Shown here in pieces: positions 8,742-16,535 of a stretch of DNA of 64,000 nucleotides. The DNA is from CAZGHS01 sp964525495 (GTDB taxonomy: Bacteria; Patescibacteriota; Microgenomatia; JALYQM01), in the NCBI GenBank assembly GCA_964525495.1, contig CAZGHS010000004.1, positions 36,180-100,179 of the forward strand. The letters are read 5' to 3'. The number at the start of each line of letters is the position of its first letter. Positions within the stretch are counted from its first letter, which is position 1. The notes beneath the pieces were generated by a model. It was not told where the DNA came from. It made no database searches and saw only the letters and a list, made by a program, of their open reading frames with translations. The position numbers and the translations under genes are program-made.

Positions 8742-9026
8742 ATGAAAACACAATCAGTTACTAGATACCTATTCTTTTTTATCCCCACGTTAATTGCTGT
8801 TCTTATATTTTGGTATTTCATTGTTAATGGAAACCTTTATTATTGTTCAGATAAAACTCCCGTTATTGATTTCATTCCACCTTTTGTGCATAAAGAATCA
8901 GTCAGTGATTATTATATAGCCTCAGAGTCTACGGTATACATTATATGGTTCATATGTGTAGCAATAGTAGCGATATTACCAGCGTTTCTAACTAAATTAA
9001 TTAAGAATGTACCAAAAACTATATGA
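8742..9026 (+). CDS. two-pass membrane protein
   Basis: A 94-residue protein with one hydrophobic segment near the N terminus (LFFFIPTLIAVLIFWYFIV) and one near the C terminus (VYIIWFICVAIVAILPAFL), and a loop of about 45 residues between them with one Cys. The stop overlaps the first ATG of the alcohol dehydrogenase gene by 4 bp, implying coupled translation. No family is recognised. Confidence 0.65.
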   Translation: MKTQSVTRYLFFFIPTLIAVLIFWYFIVNGNLYYCSDKTPVIDFIPPFVHKESVSDYYIASESTVYIIWFICVAIVAILPAFLTKLIKNVPKTI

Positions 9027-10069
9027 AAACCAAATCCTTTGCCAAATTATCCATAGATAAACCACTCGAGTACTACGAGTTCACTCGTCGTGAACCAACG
9101 TCAACAGATGTAGAACTCGAAGTCCAATATTGTGGAATCTGCCACAGTGACATCCATACCGCCAACGGGGACTGGGGCGAGACTGAGTACCCTTGTGTGC
9201 CAGGGCACGAAATTGTTGGAATAGTCACACGGATCGGCAACGACGTCACTAAATTCAAAGTTGGTGATCGCGTTGGGGTAGGCTGCATGGTCAATAGCTG
9301 TGGCAACTGCGAAGCCTGCAAAAGAGGATTTGAAAACAGTTGCTTCAATGAAACAGTTTGGACCTACGGCTCCAAAGATCCAGTTGATGGTACAAATACT
9401 AAAGGCGGCTACTCCACGGTAATGGTAGTTCCAGAACATTTCGTTCTCCATATCCCTGAATCCCTCGATATGCAATATGCTGCACCACTTTTATGTGCAG
9501 GTATTACAACCTACTCACCACTCAGACGCTGGAACGTGAAATCAGGCACGAAAGTGGGAGTTATTGGTCTCGGTGGACTGGGACATATGGGTGTTAAATA
9601 TGCCAAAGCCATGGGAGCAGAGGTCTGGGTAATCACCACATCACCGGACAAACTTGAGGCAGCCAAATCCTACGGCGCAGAAGGTATCGTCGTCTCAACT
9701 TCCGAAAAGGAAATGCAAAAAGCAGCCCATACATTCGATTTCCTACTCGATACAATCCCCACTTCACACGACTTATCGCCATATATGCAGCTTCTCAATG
9801 TCCATGGGGTTATCTGCCTCGTGGGACCAATTGAACCAATGCCGAGCTTCCATTCTGGTGACGTTATCAGTGGACAAAAATCTATCTCAGGATCGGGGAT
9901 AGGCGGCATCAACGAAACTCAAGAAATGCTCGAGTATAGCGCCAAAAATAATATTCTACCAGACATAGAAATCATAAAAATGCAGGATGTTAATAAAGCA
10001 TGGGATGCGCTTAAAAGTAAACAGATGGCAAAGCGCTATGTCATAGATATTAAGAATTCATTGTCGTGA
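9023..10069 (+). CDS. zinc-dependent alcohol dehydrogenase (YahK/CAD type)
   Basis: A 348-residue medium-chain dehydrogenase that interconverts alcohols and aldehydes with NAD(P). Catalytic zinc ligands are in YCGICHSDIH and GHE (PGHEIVGIV); the structural zinc site is C-x2-C-x2-C-x7-C in NSCGNCEACKRGFENSC; the Rossmann glycine motif is GLGGLGHMG. Order and length match the YahK/cinnamyl alcohol dehydrogenase group. It overlaps the upstream membrane-protein gene by 4 bp. The stop is TGA, one of several showing that TGA is not recoded here. Confidence 0.95.
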   Translation: MKTKSFAKLSIDKPLEYYEFTRREPTSTDVELEVQYCGICHSDIHTANGDWGETEYPCVPGHEIVGIVTRIGNDVTKFKVGDRVGVGCMVNSCGNCEACKRGFENSCFNETVWTYGSKDPVDGTNTKGGYSTVMVVPEHFVLHIPESLDMQYAAPLLCAGITTYSPLRRWNVKSGTKVGVIGLGGLGHMGVKYAKAMGAEVWVITTSPDKLEAAKSYGAEGIVVSTSEKEMQKAAHTFDFLLDTIPTSHDLSPYMQLLNVHGVICLVGPIEPMPSFHSGDVISGQKSISGSGIGGINETQEMLEYSAKNNILPDIEIIKMQDVNKAWDALKSKQMAKRYVIDIKNSLS

Positions 10070-10114
10070 TAATGAAAATAAGGTATAGTGCTTGAACGAA
10101 AGGTGGTGATTTCA

Positions 10115-10351
10115 ATGAAATCGATAACATGTAAAGATATGGGTGGCCCATGTGATGCAAAAATCCAAGGCAGCACTCCAGAAGAAATAATGCAAAAGGG
10201 CGGAATGCACGTCAATGAAATGGCTGCACAAGGTGACGAAGGTCATATAAAAGCCAAAGAAATGATGGATGGTGCAGTGAACAATCCTGAAGCACTTCAG
10301 AAATGGCAAGATGATTTTATGGCAACATATAACGCAGCATCTGAAGAATAA
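10115..10351 (+). CDS. DUF1059-like small protein
   Basis: A 78-residue acidic protein starting MKSITCKDMGGPCDAKI, the signature of DUF1059-type proteins, followed by a helical PEEIMQKGGMHVNEMA segment. Two Cys in C-x6-C could bind a metal; no function is established. ATG 10115 is preceded by the ribosome-binding sequence AGGTGGTGAT; the frame is open upstream but without good support. A hairpin terminator follows the stop. Confidence 0.8.
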   Translation: MKSITCKDMGGPCDAKIQGSTPEEIMQKGGMHVNEMAAQGDEGHIKAKEMMDGAVNNPEALQKWQDDFMATYNAASEE

Positions 10352-10363
10352 AGTAAAAAAAAT

Positions 10364-10406
10364 TTAAGAGAAAAGCCTTGAGTCATTTCTTGAGGTTTTC
10401 TCTTAA
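10364..10406 (+). terminator. intrinsic terminator after the DUF1059 gene
   Basis: A long hairpin: the arm starting TTAAGAGAAAA and the arm ending TTTTCTCTTAA pair around the loop between 10379 and 10391; an A-rich stretch precedes it, so it could work in both directions. Confidence 0.65.
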
Positions 10407-10421
10407 GAACTAAATTGATCA

Positions 10422-10772
10422 ATGATAAAACATCGTATATATACCATGAGTTTTGCTAGAGTCTATCCAGAGTATGTCGCGAAGGCAGAACGAAAAGGAC
10501 GCACTAAAGCTGAAGTCGATGAAATTATTTGTTGGCTGACAGGGTATAGTCAAAAAGAATTAGACGCGCAACTCGAAAAACAAACAGACGTCGAAACATT
10601 TTTTACCCAAGCTCCTCAATTAAATCCTTCACGCACATTAATCAAAGGCAAAATTTGTGGCGTTCAAATTGAAGATATAGAAGAACCCATAATGAAAGAA
10701 ATCCGTTACCTCGATAAGCTTATCGATGAATTAGCTAAGGGAAAAGCGATGGAGAAGATTTTACGGAAGTAA
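10422..10772 (+). CDS. DUF2200 family protein
   Basis: A 116-residue protein matching DUF2200 over its whole length: KHRIYTMSFARVYPEYV, then KAERKGRTKAEVDEII and WLTGY, and a C terminus YLDKLIDELAKGKAMEKI that is nearly invariant in the family. The family is widespread in bacteria and often described only as hypothetical. It has its own spacing of about 70 bp from the previous gene across a terminator. Confidence 0.88.
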   Translation: MIKHRIYTMSFARVYPEYVAKAERKGRTKAEVDEIICWLTGYSQKELDAQLEKQTDVETFFTQAPQLNPSRTLIKGKICGVQIEDIEEPIMKEIRYLDKLIDELAKGKAMEKILRK

Positions 10773-10815
10773 TTTGTGTAACTACTACGGTTTCGGCTAC
10801 AATTTGCCTCGTCAG

Positions 10816-10832
10816 ATTGGATGAAATCCAAT
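10816..10832 (+). repeat. short hairpin in the 10773-10951 intergenic region
   Basis: ATTGGAT and ATCCAAT flank the loop GAA. The rest of this 179-bp stretch between convergent genes shows no supported gene. Confidence 0.4.
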
Positions 10833-10951
10833 GACCGTCACAGCACAAAGAAAACAACACTTCAACTATATTATAGAATAATCCAACCCGTAGGCTAGAA
10901 CTCAACAATATAGCGTAGTGGTGTGTTGTTTTCCCTACAATCCAGTAGTGC

Positions 10952-11161
10952 TCACTTGTTGTTGATGTGGTGAGCAGGGGGAGGGTTAATTCTCCAACTA
11001 TCGGCCACCTTATAAAGCTTCTTTTTACCTTCCATCTTGAATGCAATAACTCCGTTTGTTGCCAGCCGCTGAACATCCTTGGTAGAGATATTCATCATTC
11101 TGCCATACTCTGGAGCGGGAAGCCATTCAGGCTCAGTTACCGTTTGCGGTTGCTTGGACAT
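10952..11161 (-). CDS. small helix-turn-helix protein (excisionase/MerR-like)
   Basis: A 69-residue protein with a winged-helix style segment: WLPAPEYGRMMNISTKDVQRL resembles the first helices of MerR/excisionase-type DNA-binding domains (tyrosine-aromatic, then ISTKDVQRLA), followed by IAFKMEGKKKLYKV as the wing. Such small proteins act as recombination directionality factors or as repressors. It lies downstream of a strong minus-strand promoter flanked by inverted repeats, and beside the cassette row at 11.3-13.7 kb; its role there is open. Confidence 0.6.
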   Translation of the reverse strand: MSKQPQTVTEPEWLPAPEYGRMMNISTKDVQRLATNGVIAFKMEGKKKLYKVADSWRINPPPAHHINNK

Positions 11162-11218
11162 GTGGTCGCTCCTTGTCTTGTTTGAGGGACACTTTGTGCT
11201 GTAAATGAACTAAAATCA

Positions 11219-11287
11219 TTACCTCAAAAAGGTAAACTTACTTATGTAAGTAAAGATAATTATACTATTATTTGAGGTAAAAGTCAA
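11219..11287 (-). promoter_or_regulatory. promoter with flanking inverted repeats for the HTH gene
   Basis: On the minus strand TTGACT (11282-11287), 17 bp, TATAAT (11259-11264). The arms TTACCTCAAA (11219-11228) and TTTGAGGTAA (11271-11280) are exact inverted copies, the second lying in the spacer. A further dyad ACTTAC-N4-GTAAGT is at 11236-11251. This is a likely autoregulatory region. Confidence 0.65.
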
Positions 11288-11306
11288 ACACTATAGGATA
11301 TAAATA

Positions 11307-11339
11307 TTGGGTTGGGATGTGTGGACTATGTTAGAACTT
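11307..11339 (-). repeat. attC-like repeat, copy 1 (truncated)
   Basis: On the minus strand it begins AAGTTCTAACATAGTC and contains CATCCCAACC, matching the first half of copy 2. The second half (ending GTTAGAAC in copy 2) is absent. It lies 16 bp after the methyltransferase stop. Confidence 0.6.
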
Positions 11340-11355
11340 TTTATAGCAATAAAAA

Positions 11356-12075
11356 CTACAATTTCTTCGCTTGAACAATTAAGAAACTCGGAACATGAAG
11401 ATTACGTTCATGCTTTTTAATCTCTAATGCAACTGATTTATCTAACTGTGGCTCCACTAATTTAGTTATCGTACAACCTTCTTGAATAACAAGATTAACA
11501 TACTCACTTAGTGTTCTATGAAAGAAGTGACCTATAAATTGTTTTACATGATATTTTTCAAAGTATTCTTTCGTATCAACCGATTGCTTTATAGTCCAAT
11601 CAACTGATTCTTCAAAACATGGGTGGAGTATGGAAAAGACAAACATTCCATCTTTTTTCAGAGTCTTTATACAATTCCTTACCGCGATTTCATAGTTAGG
11701 AATATCCATAAAAACCATATTTGATACAACAATATCAAACTTTGAATCAAACGGAAGCTCTAAAGAAAGATCCTGGACAATATAATCTACACCTAACTGT
11801 TCTTCTTTTTCTCTCTCAATAGCGTAGTGTGTAAGCTTTTCTGCTGGCTCTATTCCAGTAACTATCGCACCCTGTTTCGCTAATATACGACACAAATAAC
11901 CTTGTCCACACCCAGCATCTAAAATCTTTTTACCCTTCACATCATCCATGAGAGAGAACAATGCAGGATTCAACAAATGTAGTCTTGAAAAATCACCGTC
12001 GTCACTAAAGCCTGTAATAACCTGTGCAGCAGCAGAAGACCAATCGTTGATAATGTCGTTATTGGAAATATCCAT
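11356..12075 (-). CDS. class I SAM-dependent methyltransferase
   Basis: A 239-residue methyltransferase. Motif I is KILDAGCGQGYLCRILAK (GxGxG for AdoMet), the acidic end of strand 2 is VTGIEPA, motif II is FDIVVSNMVFMDI, and the post-I region YIVQDLSLELPF is typical. The substrate is not predictable. The gene is AT-rich compared with the core genes and is followed and preceded by copies of the attC-like repeat, 16 bp after its stop and 17 bp before its start. That packing makes it look like a mobile gene cassette. Confidence 0.85.
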   Translation of the reverse strand: MDISNNDIINDWSSAAAQVITGFSDDGDFSRLHLLNPALFSLMDDVKGKKILDAGCGQGYLCRILAKQGAIVTGIEPAEKLTHYAIEREKEEQLGVDYIVQDLSLELPFDSKFDIVVSNMVFMDIPNYEIAVRNCIKTLKKDGMFVFSILHPCFEESVDWTIKQSVDTKEYFEKYHVKQFIGHFFHRTLSEYVNLVIQEGCTITKLVEPQLDKSVALEIKKHERNLHVPSFLIVQAKKL

Positions 12076-12091
12076 GAAGCAAGTTTAACAA

Positions 12092-12157
12092 AAGTTCTAA
12101 CATCGTCCAAGGAGCATATGATTAGTTGGTTGGGATGCGTAGACTATGTTGGAACTT
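12092..12157 (-). repeat. attC-like repeat, copy 2
   Basis: A 66-bp imperfect palindrome. On the minus strand the outer arms are AAGTTCCAACATAGTC and GACGATGTTAGAACTT, with one mismatch and one G-T pair; inside is GCATCCCAACCAA. It fills the space between the stop of the phosphotransferase (5 bp away) and the start of the methyltransferase (16 bp away). Confidence 0.75.
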
Positions 12158-12162
12158 TCTAC

Positions 12163-13113
12163 TTAACTAATCAGCTCAAATATAATACCCTTATTAGAAG
12201 TTAATTCATCTAACACTAAGATAGCATGCTCCAGACCTTTTATTTCGCCTATGCGACTATAAAACCCAATCATTCCTAAAGCCTCCGTTAAAATATAAAC
12301 TTTCAATAATTCATTAAAGTTACTTGGAATAATGGAATAATTAGCATAGGCATTAATAAATACATTTTTATATTCTGGGTACTTATATAACTCCAATATA
12401 TAAAACTTACCAAAATCGTAGAATGGTCTGCCGCTCATAGTCATACCATAATCGATTAATATAGCGTCATTTGAATTTTGTTTAAGAATAAAATTATCAA
12501 AATAAATATCACGATGTATTAGAATAGGTTCACCTAATGATTCTGAATATACAATATCCTTTAATGCATCAAATAAGCTTCCGCACTTTTTATATAGCTG
12601 CTCGCTTACCAGTTCTTTTACTCCCAATAATCGCTCATTAGTTTTTGTAGTTAAATAATTATCCCAGTTAGCGCACTGAGAAGAAAGTAAACTTCCAAAG
12701 CGTTCAAGCTGAATAGAATGTAATTTTCCTGTTGCAATTCCAGCTAATTCGAAAGCCTTATTAATTTGAGTTTTATCTTTTACCAGTTCCGATAAATTTA
12801 TGCCATCAATATATTCTAGTAGTAGAAAATTCTGGGGCACATGATCGGGGATAAGTAACAAAGGAGCGTTCGCGTGTCTTTGTGATAGTATTGTTAAAGT
12901 TTTCCATTCAAGCTCTAAGCTTTGAGTGTCAAAGACAATACCCTTTGCTACAAACTTCAAAAATCCTTCCAGATTAGATTCTATAAGAAAAGTATTATAA
13001 CCTCGTCCTTTTTCACTTACAAACTGCTTAACTATTTGTAAGTTACTATTTTTCAGGATCGGATACTCTTGGATTAATAACGCTTTAGCTTGTTCAGAGT
13101 TAAGAAGGGGCAT
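12163..13113 (-). CDS. aminoglycoside phosphotransferase (APH)-family kinase
   Basis: A 316-residue protein-kinase-like fold enzyme. The catalytic loop is IHRDIYFDNFIL (H-x-D-x4-N) and the metal-binding Asp is in LIDYGMTMSGRPFYDFG. The N-lobe shows LKFVAKGIVFD with a candidate ATP-binding Lys, and LLLEYIDGINLSEL as hinge. APH-family members phosphorylate antibiotics, choline or other small alcohols; no resistance phenotype can be inferred. It is flanked on both sides by attC-like repeats, the second gene of the putative cassette row. Confidence 0.83.
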   Translation of the reverse strand: MPLLNSEQAKALLIQEYPILKNSNLQIVKQFVSEKGRGYNTFLIESNLEGFLKFVAKGIVFDTQSLELEWKTLTILSQRHANAPLLLIPDHVPQNFLLLEYIDGINLSELVKDKTQINKAFELAGIATGKLHSIQLERFGSLLSSQCANWDNYLTTKTNERLLGVKELVSEQLYKKCGSLFDALKDIVYSESLGEPILIHRDIYFDNFILKQNSNDAILIDYGMTMSGRPFYDFGKFYILELYKYPEYKNVFINAYANYSIIPSNFNELLKVYILTEALGMIGFYSRIGEIKGLEHAILVLDELTSNKGIIFELIS

Positions 13114-13130
13114 GAACCAAGTATACTAAA

Positions 13131-13192
13131 GTTCCAACATCGTCCATGGTACACGAGATGCTTGGTTGAGGATCGTGTACGACGTTAGAACC
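13131..13192 (-). repeat. attC-like repeat, copy 3
   Basis: A 62-bp palindrome. On the minus strand GGTTCTAACGTC pairs with GATGTTGGAAC; the inner stem GTACACGA/TCGTGTAC is exact, and the unpaired CATGGAC lies on one side only, a one-sided bulge as in attC sites. It starts 48 bp after the Nudix stop and ends 17 bp before the APH start. Confidence 0.75.
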
Positions 13193-13239
13193 AGTTGTGC
13201 TCAAATTATCTAAAACATAAGGCACGAATATTTAAAATT

Positions 13240-13740
13240 TTACTTAATTCTCAACACTTTTTCAAAGTGTTGAGAATTTCCAGAAAGCTTGTCGTTTACT
13301 TTTAAATCAAATAAATCATTTTTTGAAACCCACTTAAACAGTTGGTGCTTATCTTCCAATAGTCCACCTATAACTGTTGAATTAACGGTCACTTGCAAAA
13401 CCGCAGGAGCTAATCGGACGAAGAACATATGAACTCTTCTTCTTAATAAATTTTTCCCTGCAATGAATTGATATGAGAACTCATCAAATTTTAAAGGACT
13501 ATAGTCCGAAATATCTAGTCCAGTTTCTTCTTTAACTTCGTTTACAACAGCTTTCAATTGTTCAATCAAAGTAGAAGATCCTGCTGCAATATCATCAATT
13601 TTTCCACCTGGAAACTCAAATAATTCTGAGGCCTTTGAATTCACTGATTTTTGTAATAAAAGAATTTGATCATGACTATTTTCAAGTACACACCTTACTG
13701 TTTCAATTTCTTTTAACTCGATTTCACCTATGTTATTCAT
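13240..13740 (-). CDS. Nudix hydrolase
   Basis: A 166-residue protein of the NTP-pyrophosphohydrolase type. The Nudix box is visible as FPGGKIDD, an insertion, then VVNEVKEETGLD; the Arg of the usual REVxEE is Asn here and the loop between Gly and the Glu helix is longer than standard. The substrate is unknown. The last codons (SQHFEKVL) contain a perfect 15-bp-arm hairpin. It starts 27 bp from tRNA-Gln on the same strand, so it may be transcribed from the tRNA promoter. Confidence 0.82.
   Translation of the reverse strand: MNNIGEIELKEIETVRCVLENSHDQILLLQKSVNSKASELFEFPGGKIDDIAAGSSTLIEQLKAVVNEVKEETGLDISDYSPLKFDEFSYQFIAGKNLLRRRVHMFFVRLAPAVLQVTVNSTVIGGLLEDKHQLFKWVSKNDLFDLKVNDKLSGNSQHFEKVLRIK
13246..13278 (-). 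repeat. perfect hairpin inside the Nudix 3' end
   Basis: AATTCTCAACACTTT (13246-13260) and its exact inverse (13264-13278) flank a 3-nt loop within the coding sequence, seven bases before the stop codon; an AT-rich stretch follows. It may end or protect the message. Confidence 0.6.
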
Positions 13741-13767
13741 GATAGCCTTTTATGTATAAAGAAAAAG

Positions 13768-13838
13768 TTGGGATGCTAGGATTCGAACCTAGAATAAAGG
13801 CTTCAAAGGCCTCTGTGATACCATTTCACCACATCCCA
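13768..13838 (-). tRNA. tRNA-Gln (TTG)
   Basis: A 71-nt cloverleaf on the minus strand: acceptor TGGGATG/CATCCCA, T arm CTAGG-TTCGAAT-CCTAG, anticodon loop CTTTGAA with anticodon TTG at 13804-13806. CCA is not encoded. Confidence 0.95.
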
Positions 13839-13874
13839 ATAGGAAAAAACACAAAAATTACCGGTCGGAAACTC

Positions 13875-13903
13875 TTGTCTAAATCAACTCGAAGTAGTAT
13901 ACA
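13875..13903 (+). promoter_or_regulatory. promoter of pyk
   Basis: TTGTCT (13875-13880), 17 bp, TATACA (13898-13903). It leaves a leader of about 70 nt before the pyk start. Confidence 0.6.
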
Positions 13904-13936
13904 TAAAGATATAGTTATATTCAAGGTAAAAGAACA

Positions 13937-13959
13937 AACGGCAGGTAGGCCGTTTTTTT
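13937..13959 (+). terminator. terminator-like hairpin in the pyk leader
   Basis: AACGGC, loop AGGTAG, GCCGTT, then TTTTT, ending 18 nt before the pyk start codon and after its promoter. It could be an attenuator, or a terminator for transcription coming from upstream. Confidence 0.6.
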
Positions 13960-13977
13960 AGTGTATAAAGGAGATAT

Positions 13978-15420
13978 ATGGATAAATTCCACGCACGAAC
14001 ATTAAAGAAGACAAAGATTGTCGCCACACTTGGCCCAGCTTCAAACACGGAGCATACAATCGAACAATTAATAAAGAACGGTTTGAACGTTGCTCGACTC
14101 AACTTCTCACACAACACACACGAGGATCATCTCAAAAACCTCACAACAGTAAGAAAAGTAGCAGAAAGACTCAACAAGCCAGTAGCAGTATTCCAGGACC
14201 TCCAAGGTCCAAAGATTCGTTTAGGTAATTTGCTCGAAGACGTAATTATCCTTGAAAAAGGCACACAGGTAACTCTTTTCTTGGCTAAAGACCAGCAGGA
14301 TGAGCGAATCCCGGTACAATTCGACATGTTCCCATACCTCAAAGAAGGCGATCGAGTACTTATCAACGACGGAGCTATTCGACTCTCAGCTGACTCTATA
14401 GATAAAGAAGAGAAAATGGCTGTCTGTACTGTACGCGTAGGTGGACCAATTAAGTCCCGAAAAGGCGTAAATCTTCCAGATACTAAGCTCCCAAGCATCG
14501 CTTTCACAGAAAAAGATCGCATCGATCTTATGTTTGGTCTCGAGCATAAAGTAGATTATGTAGGTCTTTCTTTCGTACAGGATGCTGAAGATATCGAAAA
14601 CCTTCGCAAAATCATCAGCAAATCTGAGCACAAGCCAAAAATCGTAGCTAAAATAGAAACCCGTGAGGCCGTTCGAAATCTCAAAGCAATTATTGAAGTC
14701 TCAGATGTCGTGATGGTTGCTCGTGGAGATCTCGCTGTAGAGATCGATCAGGAAGACGTTCCACTCATCCAGCGCGAAATGATTAGATTAGCTCGACGCT
14801 ATCACACACCTATTATCGTCGCGACTCAGATGCTCGAATCCATGGTAAACAGTCCAGAACCTACACGCGCTGAAGTAAACGATGTTGCAACAGCAGTGCT
14901 CGAACACGCTGACGCAGTCATGCTTTCCGCAGAAACAGCTTCTGGAAACTATCCAGTCGAAGCAGTAGCTATGATGAAACGTATCATCAAGCGAGTAGAG
15001 CGACACCACAAGGATAACCTCACAGACTACGCACTTTCGACACTCGAAGAAAGCAGCGATCAGACAACAGCTATCGCAGCATCAGCATCCATCTTGGCTC
15101 ATCAGCTCAAGGCTGAATTGATCGTTGTAGCTACCACATCAGGCAAAACAGCAGCTCGAGTTGCGTCTTATCGACCAACTGTACCGATCGTAGCTATCAC
15201 AGACCAAGAGCTCACATATAAACAGATGCCAATGATCTGGGGTATCAAAGCCTTCTATCTACCAAACGTGAAGCAGAACGACGAAGGTCTCAAGTCAATC
15301 ATCGACGAGCTCAAAGAGCGCGGATATGTATCAGAAGGCGAGAAAGTTGTATACGTCACAGGTGCTAACCCACACGAAATCGGCGGAACAAACATCATCA
15401 AAGTAGAGAAAGTAAAGTAA
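13978..15420 (+). CDS. pyk: pyruvate kinase
   Basis: A 480-residue glycolytic enzyme that transfers phosphate from phosphoenolpyruvate to ADP. Recognised by TKIVATLGPAS at the N terminus, ARLNFSH, the PKIRLG segment, the active-site KIETREAVRN, and VMVARGDLAVEI, then the ATQMLESM and NDVATAVLEHADAVMLSAET signature regions. The C-terminal allosteric domain is present. ATG 13978 has AAAGGAG 6 nt upstream. A bidirectional terminator separates it from galU. Confidence 0.98.
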   Translation: MDKFHARTLKKTKIVATLGPASNTEHTIEQLIKNGLNVARLNFSHNTHEDHLKNLTTVRKVAERLNKPVAVFQDLQGPKIRLGNLLEDVIILEKGTQVTLFLAKDQQDERIPVQFDMFPYLKEGDRVLINDGAIRLSADSIDKEEKMAVCTVRVGGPIKSRKGVNLPDTKLPSIAFTEKDRIDLMFGLEHKVDYVGLSFVQDAEDIENLRKIISKSEHKPKIVAKIETREAVRNLKAIIEVSDVVMVARGDLAVEIDQEDVPLIQREMIRLARRYHTPIIVATQMLESMVNSPEPTRAEVNDVATAVLEHADAVMLSAETASGNYPVEAVAMMKRIIKRVERHHKDNLTDYALSTLEESSDQTTAIAASASILAHQLKAELIVVATTSGKTAARVASYRPTVPIVAITDQELTYKQMPMIWGIKAFYLPNVKQNDEGLKSIIDELKERGYVSEGEKVVYVTGANPHEIGGTNIIKVEKVK

Positions 15421-15438
15421 ATTACTGAAAAGACTACA

Positions 15439-15464
15439 AAAAAGGCCTCGAAAGAGGCCTTTTT
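15439..15464. terminator. bidirectional terminator between pyk and galU
   Basis: AAAAAGGCCTC, loop GAAA, GAGGCCTTTTT: perfect 11-bp stem with A-run and T-run on either side, placed between convergent genes. Confidence 0.9.
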
Positions 15465-15483
15465 AATATCAAACTCAGCAGGC

Positions 15484-16392
15484 TTATTGCATCTCAGTTA
15501 CAAATTCCCGAAGGTATTGTTTAAATTCTGGACCAATATCTTCACGCTTTGAAGCAACTTCGACCACAGTTTTCAAATAGTTGATCTTTGTACCAGTATC
15601 CATGAATTTTAAATTCTTCATTTCAACACCATACACAGCTTTACCTTGTTCAATCAACACATTTACTGCATCAACATAAACCACTTCGCGGGTCTCACCA
15701 GCCTCTCGCAAGCGCTTAGTAGCTTCCTCTATAGCTCCAAAAATCTCGGGAGTATACACTTGGCCACCAGGAGCTGCAAACGGACTCGGCATTTTGTCTG
15801 GGTCTGGCTTTTCCACAAAACCATTAAGTTTCATGACACCTGGCTCTATTTCGTTTCCAGCCATAAAACCATATTTCTTAGCATCCTCTGGACCAAGTCT
15901 CATCGCGGCAATAATAGTACTATTATATGACTCATACGCCTTCACAAGCTGCTGACAACGTGAAGGTGTGCCATCTACGATTGGGATCATGAAATCGTCT
16001 GCCCACAATACGATAAATGGCTCATCACCAAGCGCTTCTTTTGCGTTATATATAGGAGTGGCGTTACCAAGAGGGCCTTTTTGGCGAATATAAATGAAAT
16101 TAGCCATTTCAGCTACTCGCTTAACTTGCTCTGCTTCTTTGGTCTTTCCGGCCTCTTCAAGGCGCTGCAGCAACTCAAAAGGGTAGTCAAAATGATCTTC
16201 TATACTTCGCTTATGCCAACCAGTTACGATGATAATATCTTCAATTCCTGCTGAAATCGCGTCTTCGACCACGTACTGGATAGTCGGTTTATCTACGATC
16301 GGGAGCATCTCCTTAGGCATAGCTTTTGTAGCGGGTAAGAAGCGTGTTCCGTAGCCAGCGGCTGGAATAACTGCTTTTCGTATCTTTTTCAT
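15484..16392 (-). CDS. galU: UTP-glucose-1-phosphate uridylyltransferase
   Basis: A 302-residue enzyme making UDP-glucose, a donor for glycolipids and surface polysaccharides. Signature segments: IPAAGYGTRFLPATKAMPKEML at the N terminus, then TIQYVVEDA, GNATPIYNA, and LWADDFMIP with metal-binding aspartates, followed by FVEKPDP. Length and order are standard for bacterial GalU. A ribosome-binding GGAG is seen upstream of the start on the minus strand. Confidence 0.96.
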   Translation of the reverse strand: MKKIRKAVIPAAGYGTRFLPATKAMPKEMLPIVDKPTIQYVVEDAISAGIEDIIIVTGWHKRSIEDHFDYPFELLQRLEEAGKTKEAEQVKRVAEMANFIYIRQKGPLGNATPIYNAKEALGDEPFIVLWADDFMIPIVDGTPSRCQQLVKAYESYNSTIIAAMRLGPEDAKKYGFMAGNEIEPGVMKLNGFVEKPDPDKMPSPFAAPGGQVYTPEIFGAIEEATKRLREAGETREVVYVDAVNVLIEQGKAVYGVEMKNLKFMDTGTKINYLKTVVEVASKREDIGPEFKQYLREFVTEMQ

Positions 16393-16496
16393 AAGGAAAC
16401 TCCATTTTCACCGGCCTATCCCGGATACTTAAATACTATAGGATCATATCAAAAGCATTGCGCTTTGACAAACTATAATTAATTATATAGTATAAC

Positions 16497-16525
16497 TTGA
16501 GTTTAGCTACGAGTAATGATATACT
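16497..16525 (+). promoter_or_regulatory. promoter of the secE-nusG-rplK operon
   Basis: TTGAGT (16497-16502), 17 bp, extended -10 TGATATACT with TATACT at 16520-16525. It ends 10 nt before the secE ATG. Confidence 0.65.
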
Positions 16526-16535
16526 CCAAAACTAT

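Noticed and set aside
10900..13900. Integron integrase next to the attC-like repeats
   Set aside because: No tyrosine recombinase is encoded in this stretch or elsewhere in the window; the 69-residue HTH protein is too small and not of that family.
13752..13961. Plus-strand frame across tRNA-Gln
   Set aside because: Its first part is translated antisense tRNA (the familiar GFEPRI-type artefact), and the rest is the pyk promoter and leader.
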